9,586 bases of DNA from Actinomycetes bacterium (GTDB lineage Bacteria > Actinomycetota > Aquicultoria > CAJVYJ01): NCBI GenBank assembly GCA_030597945.1, contig JAUVQW010000036.1, forward strand, positions 1-9,586, in the 5' to 3' direction. The position numbers were made by a program, and so were the translations under genes. The number at the start of each line of letters is the position of its first letter. The first letter of the stretch is position 1. The notes beneath the pieces are model-generated. The model searched no databases. It was given only the letters and a program-made list of their open reading frames with translations, and was not told the DNA's origin. Shown here one piece after another: positions 6,142 to 9,586 of this stretch.

Positions 6142-7026
6142 ATGAATTTAATAAGAAAAAATGAAAAAGGCGTCGTCGGAGTTATCTTGGCGATCACCAT
6201 AGTGGCTTTAATTATGGTGATAGCATTAGTGGTCGATGTCGGGCAAGGTTATGTAAGGAAAAGCAAACTACAGACGGTGGTAGACGCGGCCGCTCTCTCC
6301 GGTGTCCAAGACCTGGCCCTAGATAAAGGTGAATCGATAGCATATGACAGTGCCAATGATTACACAAACATGAATGCGGACGGGAATTTTGACAGCATTA
6401 ATATAACATTTCCCGACGAAGACACGATAACGGTTACAGCCGCTCAAAGCGATGCCACTTATTTCGCGAAGATAATGGGGGTCGACACTATCTCGGTAGA
6501 CGCGACGGCGACGGCCAAGACGGAGCTCGCCTCTTCCGTATTTGACGTAGTGCCGATTGCCGTTCCTTTTCAATTCATTGATAGTATCGGTCAAGAAAAC
6601 GAGGTCACCATCGATCTAAAAGATCAGAATAGCTCTACGGGTGTATCTTGGATGGTAAATTTTAGTGACACAAATGCCGACGCCACTGATTACGCGGAAT
6701 GGATAAGAAACGGATATCCGCAGGCGGTAACAATCGGCGATTCCGGCCAAGGCGAAGGCGCAAAAGTATCAAACGACGTAAGAGAGGCTTTGGACTACCG
6801 TATCGCAAATCAATCAAAGATGCTGGTCCCCTTATATGATTCCAGCGTTACCGGTAACTCGTTTGACGTTGTCGGTTTTGCCGAGTTTAATATCACCGGT
6901 TATGACTTCCAAGGAGATCCGAAGACGATAACCGGATACTTTACAACCGGCGATTTTGTCCAAGGTGTAGGTGGCGGTGAAGTTCCCCCCGATTACGGAA
7001 TAGTAACCCTAAGGCTTGTCGATTGA
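6142..7026 (+). CDS. tadG: TadG-like Flp pilus assembly protein
   Basis: A 294-residue exported protein with the N-terminal TadE/G-like domain. The basic start MNLIRKNEKG leads into one hydrophobic helix (about 11-33) and then VDVGQGYVRKSKLQTVVDAA (31-50) with the AALSG motif. This is the pattern that marks TadG relatives. The rest is acidic and threonine-rich, suggesting an extracytoplasmic beta domain. It ends with PIAVPFQF, VVGFAEFNITGY and ITGYFTTGDF motifs that I associate with short TadG forms in monoderm bacteria. No von Willebrand A domain of the longer TadG proteins is seen. The ATG at 6142 has GGAGAG 6 bases upstream and is preferred over TTG at 6136. A role as minor pilin or anchor is inferred from the family. 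Confidence 0.8.
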   Translation: MNLIRKNEKGVVGVILAITIVALIMVIALVVDVGQGYVRKSKLQTVVDAAALSGVQDLALDKGESIAYDSANDYTNMNADGNFDSINITFPDEDTITVTAAQSDATYFAKIMGVDTISVDATATAKTELASSVFDVVPIAVPFQFIDSIGQENEVTIDLKDQNSSTGVSWMVNFSDTNADATDYAEWIRNGYPQAVTIGDSGQGEGAKVSNDVREALDYRIANQSKMLVPLYDSSVTGNSFDVVGFAEFNITGYDFQGDPKTITGYFTTGDFVQGVGGGEVPPDYGIVTLRLVD

Positions 7027-7054
7027 TATTCTGTTTACTTCTTCGGAACAAATG

Positions 7055-7068
7055 GGTAGATATCTACC
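7055..7068. promoter_or_regulatory. Perfect 14-base palindrome upstream of cpaB
   Basis: GGTAGATATCTACC is a perfect inverted repeat with no spacer. It lies in the 68-base gap between tadG and cpaB, 26 bases before the cpaB start. A spacer-free dyad of this size looks more like a dimeric regulator operator than an RNA hairpin, since the RNA would lack a loop unless central pairs open. No promoter was recognised beside it. The regulator is unknown. Confidence 0.45.
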
Positions 7069-7094
7069 TATCGCAATCGACTTATCAAAGGTAA

Positions 7095-7817
7095 ATGAGA
7101 TCTAAGACAACCGCTTTGATCATAGCAATACTTTTGGGCCTGATAGCTACCATCGCTGTCGTAATCCTGATTAGGGTAATAACATCCGATGATACAGCAG
7201 GTGAAGAAAGAAAAAACGCTTACGTAGCTATTGAGCCGGTGTCAAAAGGAAAAACAATGGATGAGTTAATTCAATCCAAATCGATCGAAAAAAGAAAAAT
7301 ACCAGAAAAATATCTTCCCGATGACTTTGTAGAATCCGCTGGCCAAGTAAGCGGCAGGGTCCTTAGTACGAACCTAAGTAAGGGAGAGCAACTTACCGAA
7401 AATAATTTTAAAAAGAAAAAAGAAGAAGGTGTTCTGCCATTAGTGCTTGAAAAAGGTCAACTCGCAGTTGTCGTACCAGTCGATGAGTTTTCCGGAGTGG
7501 AAGGCCAAATAAAGGCAGGAGATAAGGTAAGCATATTTGCTTCGTTTGAAGGAACTGATCCTGAAACCGCGTTTACGAATATCCTTCTTTCAGATATAGA
7601 GGTGTTACAGACACCATCTATAAAGGATAGTAATGGGGATTCTGGCTCATCGGCCGAACCGGGTAAACAAGGACTCATGGTTGCACTTACCCCTCAACAA
7701 GCCGAGAAATTAGTTTTTGCAAATGAGTTTGGTGAAATTTGGGCCGGGCTTCAATCCGAGGAAGGCAGCGAGTCTTCTCCAACCGCCGGGACTAATTTCG
7801 ATTCAATATTTCAATGA
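7095..7817 (+). CDS. cpaB: CpaB/RcpC family Flp pilus assembly protein (SAF domain)
   Basis: Envelope component of Tad pilus machines. In diderms it works with the outer-membrane secretin, and in monoderms its role is less clear. The 240-residue product has a basic N-terminus, one membrane helix (about 7-27) and a linker. A SAF-type domain (about 41-105) follows, with NAYVAIEPVSKGKTMDELI and then VSGRVLSTNLSKGEQLTENN. The CpaB C-terminal domain (about 118-220) includes AVVVPVDEFSGVEGQIKAGDKVSI and GLMVALTPQQAEKLVFANEFGEI. The last 20 residues are polar and Ser/Thr-rich. The ATG at 7095 has AAAGG only 3 bases upstream, a tight spacing. The next gene starts 7 bases after the stop, so both belong to the pilus operon. 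A palindrome precedes the gene. Confidence 0.88.
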   Translation: MRSKTTALIIAILLGLIATIAVVILIRVITSDDTAGEERKNAYVAIEPVSKGKTMDELIQSKSIEKRKIPEKYLPDDFVESAGQVSGRVLSTNLSKGEQLTENNFKKKKEEGVLPLVLEKGQLAVVVPVDEFSGVEGQIKAGDKVSIFASFEGTDPETAFTNILLSDIEVLQTPSIKDSNGDSGSSAEPGKQGLMVALTPQQAEKLVFANEFGEIWAGLQSEEGSESSPTAGTNFDSIFQ

Positions 7818-7824
7818 GTCGCTA

Positions 7825-8625
7825 ATGGCAGAAGAAAATAAAAAAGAAAAAGCTAAAAAACCAAGCTTAGCAAAAGTCCTTACCATATTTAGCATAAAAG
7901 GCGGGGTTGGAAAGACGATAATTTCGACCAATCTTGCCCTGGCTTTATCGATGAAAAAAAATAGGGTCATCATCTTCGACATGAATTTTCATTCAGGTGA
8001 TGTAAGCTCAACACTTAATCTCAATCCGAAACTATCGATAAGCGATCTCGTTGATAATATCGACTTCTATTCGCCGAAAGACATGGAAAAAGTCCTAACT
8101 CCATTTAACGATAACCTTAAAGTATTGGCGGCGCCGATCGAACCGGAGCTTGCTTCTTCTATCAAGCCGGAGCTTATAAGGCAAACAGTAGATATCTTAA
8201 AAGAGATCGCCGATTACGTGGTGATCGATTGTCCCTCATATTTTCACGATACCGTCCTTACCGCCCTAAGTGAGACAGACCGATTCTACCTGATAGCCAC
8301 TGTAGATCTGCTGGCACTTAAAGGAGCCCTTATAACCCTTCAAACGCTGCAGCTTCTTGATTACCCTGAAGATAAAATAAGATTTGTACTAAACCGTTCC
8401 AAGAGTAAAGTGGGACTGACCGATCAGGAGATCGAAAGATCACTTGGTATAAAAATATGGACAGAGATACCGTCGGACCGCTCTGTACCAATGTCGATCA
8501 ATACCGGTTCCCCGCTTCTTATCTATTTTCCTAAATCACCGGCAGCGCGAAGTTTTTTTAGGATGGCAACTGCCGTTAAGAACGATCTGGATAAACGGGA
8601 GCGCAAAAAAGAGCAGGCGGCATGA
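7825..8625 (+). CDS. cpaE: CpaE/TadZ-like ParA/MinD-family ATPase lacking the receiver domain
   Basis: TadZ/CpaE proteins place the Tad machine in the cell. This 266-residue product is a single ParA/MinD-type ATPase domain. It has deviant Walker A KGGVGKT (25-31) with the signature Lys25, a Walker A'-like FDMNFHSGDV (51-60) and Walker B VVIDCPS (132-138). A ParA-like C-terminal region follows, with VLNRSKSKVG (188-197). CpaE and TadZ usually carry an atypical receiver domain of about 120 residues before the ATPase. Here only a Lys/Glu-rich lead of about 15 residues is present. The frame is open upstream to 7717, but those codons lie inside cpaB and encode no receiver-like sequence. ATG 7825 is therefore preferred, although its ribosome binding site is weak. 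The context between cpaB and cpaF fixes the pathway. Confidence 0.85.
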   Translation: MAEENKKEKAKKPSLAKVLTIFSIKGGVGKTIISTNLALALSMKKNRVIIFDMNFHSGDVSSTLNLNPKLSISDLVDNIDFYSPKDMEKVLTPFNDNLKVLAAPIEPELASSIKPELIRQTVDILKEIADYVVIDCPSYFHDTVLTALSETDRFYLIATVDLLALKGALITLQTLQLLDYPEDKIRFVLNRSKSKVGLTDQEIERSLGIKIWTEIPSDRSVPMSINTGSPLLIYFPKSPAARSFFRMATAVKNDLDKRERKKEQAA

Positions 8626-9586
8626 ATCTAAGAGATCGTTTTCAACAAATGCGGGAAGAGACAAAATTATTAAGCGAAAAGAAGAAGCTTTTTGAGGATC
8701 TTCACCGAAAGCTCCACCACGCAATAGTCGATGAATTCGGAGCTCAATTATATGAAGAAAAGATCAGTAGTGAACAAGTCGAGCAGAAGATCAATGAAAA
8801 ATTCAGAGAGATCGCAATAGATGAGATACCACAGATCACGGTCGCCGAAAAAAAGGCGCTCATTACCAGTGTTACGGCTGACATCCTCGGCTATGGTCCA
8901 ATAGAGCCGTTTTTAGCAGATGACGAGATTACTGAAATCATGGTAAACGGATCGGGCAACATCTATGTGGAAAAAAAAGGAAAGATATATAAGACAGAGA
9001 TAGAATTTATGGACGATGATCACTTAAGAAGGATCATCGACAAGATCGTAGCGCATGTCGGAAGGCGAATTGATGAGGCCTCACCAATGGTCGATGCCCG
9101 CCTGCCCGATGGCTCCCGTGTCAATGTGATAATCCCGCCGCTTACTATCGGCGGCCCAAAACTTACGATAAGAAAATTTGCGGCCGATCCCTTGAAGATA
9201 AAAGATCTTATTAATTTTAAAACACTTAGCCAATACGCGGCTACCTTTCTTAAAGCCAGTATCGAAGGCAAATTGAATATTTTGGTCAGTGGGGGGACCG
9301 GTTCAGGGAAGACGACAACGCTAAACGTCCTTTCCAGTTTTATCCCTCCCGATGAACGCATAATTACCATTGAAGACTCGGTCGAACTTCAACTCCACCA
9401 GGAGCACGTTTTGCAGCTTGAATCGAGGCCTCCAAATATTGAGGGACGGGGAGAAGTGACGATTAGGGATCTGGTAAAAAACAGCCTTAGGATGAGGCCT
9501 GATCGCTTAATTGTAGGTGAGGTACGCGGCGGCGAGGCACTAGACATGCTCCACGCGATGAACACGGGACATGATGGATCTCTTTC
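8622..9586 (+). CDS. cpaF: CpaF/TadA secretion ATPase of the Tad pilus (C-terminus cut by window edge)
   Basis: Hexameric cytoplasmic ATPase that powers Flp pilus assembly. 321 codons are visible before the right edge, and the family is usually about 420-480 residues. The charged helical N-terminus (1-75) leads to the conserved region ILGYGPIEPFLADDEITEIM (88-107) and VGRRIDEASPMVDARLPDGS (146-165). The RecA-like core has Walker A GGTGSGKT (224-231, Lys230), the acidic Asp box IITIEDSVELQL (247-258), Walker B RPDRLIVGEVRGGEA (292-306) and His box HAMNTGHDGS (311-320). All catalytic motifs expected up to this point are intact. The ATG overlaps the cpaE stop as ATGA (8622-8625), showing translational coupling. 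The platform genes tadB and tadC would be expected directly downstream. Confidence 0.95.
   Translation, partial: MNLRDRFQQMREETKLLSEKKKLFEDLHRKLHHAIVDEFGAQLYEEKISSEQVEQKINEKFREIAIDEIPQITVAEKKALITSVTADILGYGPIEPFLADDEITEIMVNGSGNIYVEKKGKIYKTEIEFMDDDHLRRIIDKIVAHVGRRIDEASPMVDARLPDGSRVNVIIPPLTIGGPKLTIRKFAADPLKIKDLINFKTLSQYAATFLKASIEGKLNILVSGGTGSGKTTTLNVLSSFIPPDERIITIEDSVELQLHQEHVLQLESRPPNIEGRGEVTIRDLVKNSLRMRPDRLIVGEVRGGEALDMLHAMNTGHDGSL

Noticed and set aside
7717..7824. N-terminal extension of the CpaE-like protein
   Set aside because: These 36 codons overlap cpaB in another frame, encode no receiver-like or hydrophobic motif, and have no better start signal than the ATG at 7825.
1..9586. Mobile elements, CRISPR arrays, tRNA or rRNA genes
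   Set aside because: No transposase or integrase frame, regular repeat-spacer pattern, target duplication or structural RNA sequence was seen. Coding density is high with consistent codon style throughout.

Overview
The window looks like a chromosomal segment from a monoderm, probably anaerobic bacterium of moderate GC content. A deep actinobacterial lineage or a Clostridia-like Firmicute would fit. This is inference from three things: a Tad pilus locus with no secretin gene, a DUF4446 gene beside pheA and serS, and genes for the nickel-pincer cofactor. No rRNA or tRNA gene, insertion sequence, CRISPR array or phage gene was seen.

Layout. (1) Positions 1-1664, minus strand: a tight operon of a DUF4446 membrane protein, prephenate dehydratase (pheA) and seryl-tRNA synthetase (serS, running off the left edge). 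The reading frames overlap by 4 and 8 bases. (2) Positions 1665-1786: a divergent promoter region with one sigma-A-like promoter per direction. The plus-strand promoter sits so close to larB that the mRNA may be leaderless. (3) Positions 1787-3726, plus strand: larB and larC, two of the three genes that build the nickel-pincer nucleotide cofactor of lactate racemase-type enzymes. larC carries an in-frame TAG at codon 47. (4) Positions 3730-5250, minus strand: a zinc/manganese-type ABC transporter, ATPase then permease, with no substrate-binding protein beside it. Its permease gene converges on larC with 3 bases between the stop codons. (5) Positions 5251-5475: a divergent regulatory region. 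(6) Positions 5476-9586, plus strand: a Tad/Flp pilus operon in the order flp, tadE, tadG-like, cpaB, cpaE/tadZ-like, cpaF/tadA, with cpaF cut by the right edge. tadB and tadC are expected just beyond.

How the parts work together. CpaF would power assembly of Flp pilin and the TadE/TadG minor pilins, CpaE would place the machine, and CpaB is an envelope component. The prepilin peptidase is not in the window. LarB and LarC make the nickel cofactor together with LarE, which is not in the window. Whether the neighbouring metal transporter is linked to this is unknown.

The most notable points are the TAG inside larC, a long perfect-armed hairpin between flp and tadE, a perfect 14-base palindrome before cpaB, and a dyad overlapping the -10 box of the metal transporter. 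I did not find a clearly new multi-gene system.
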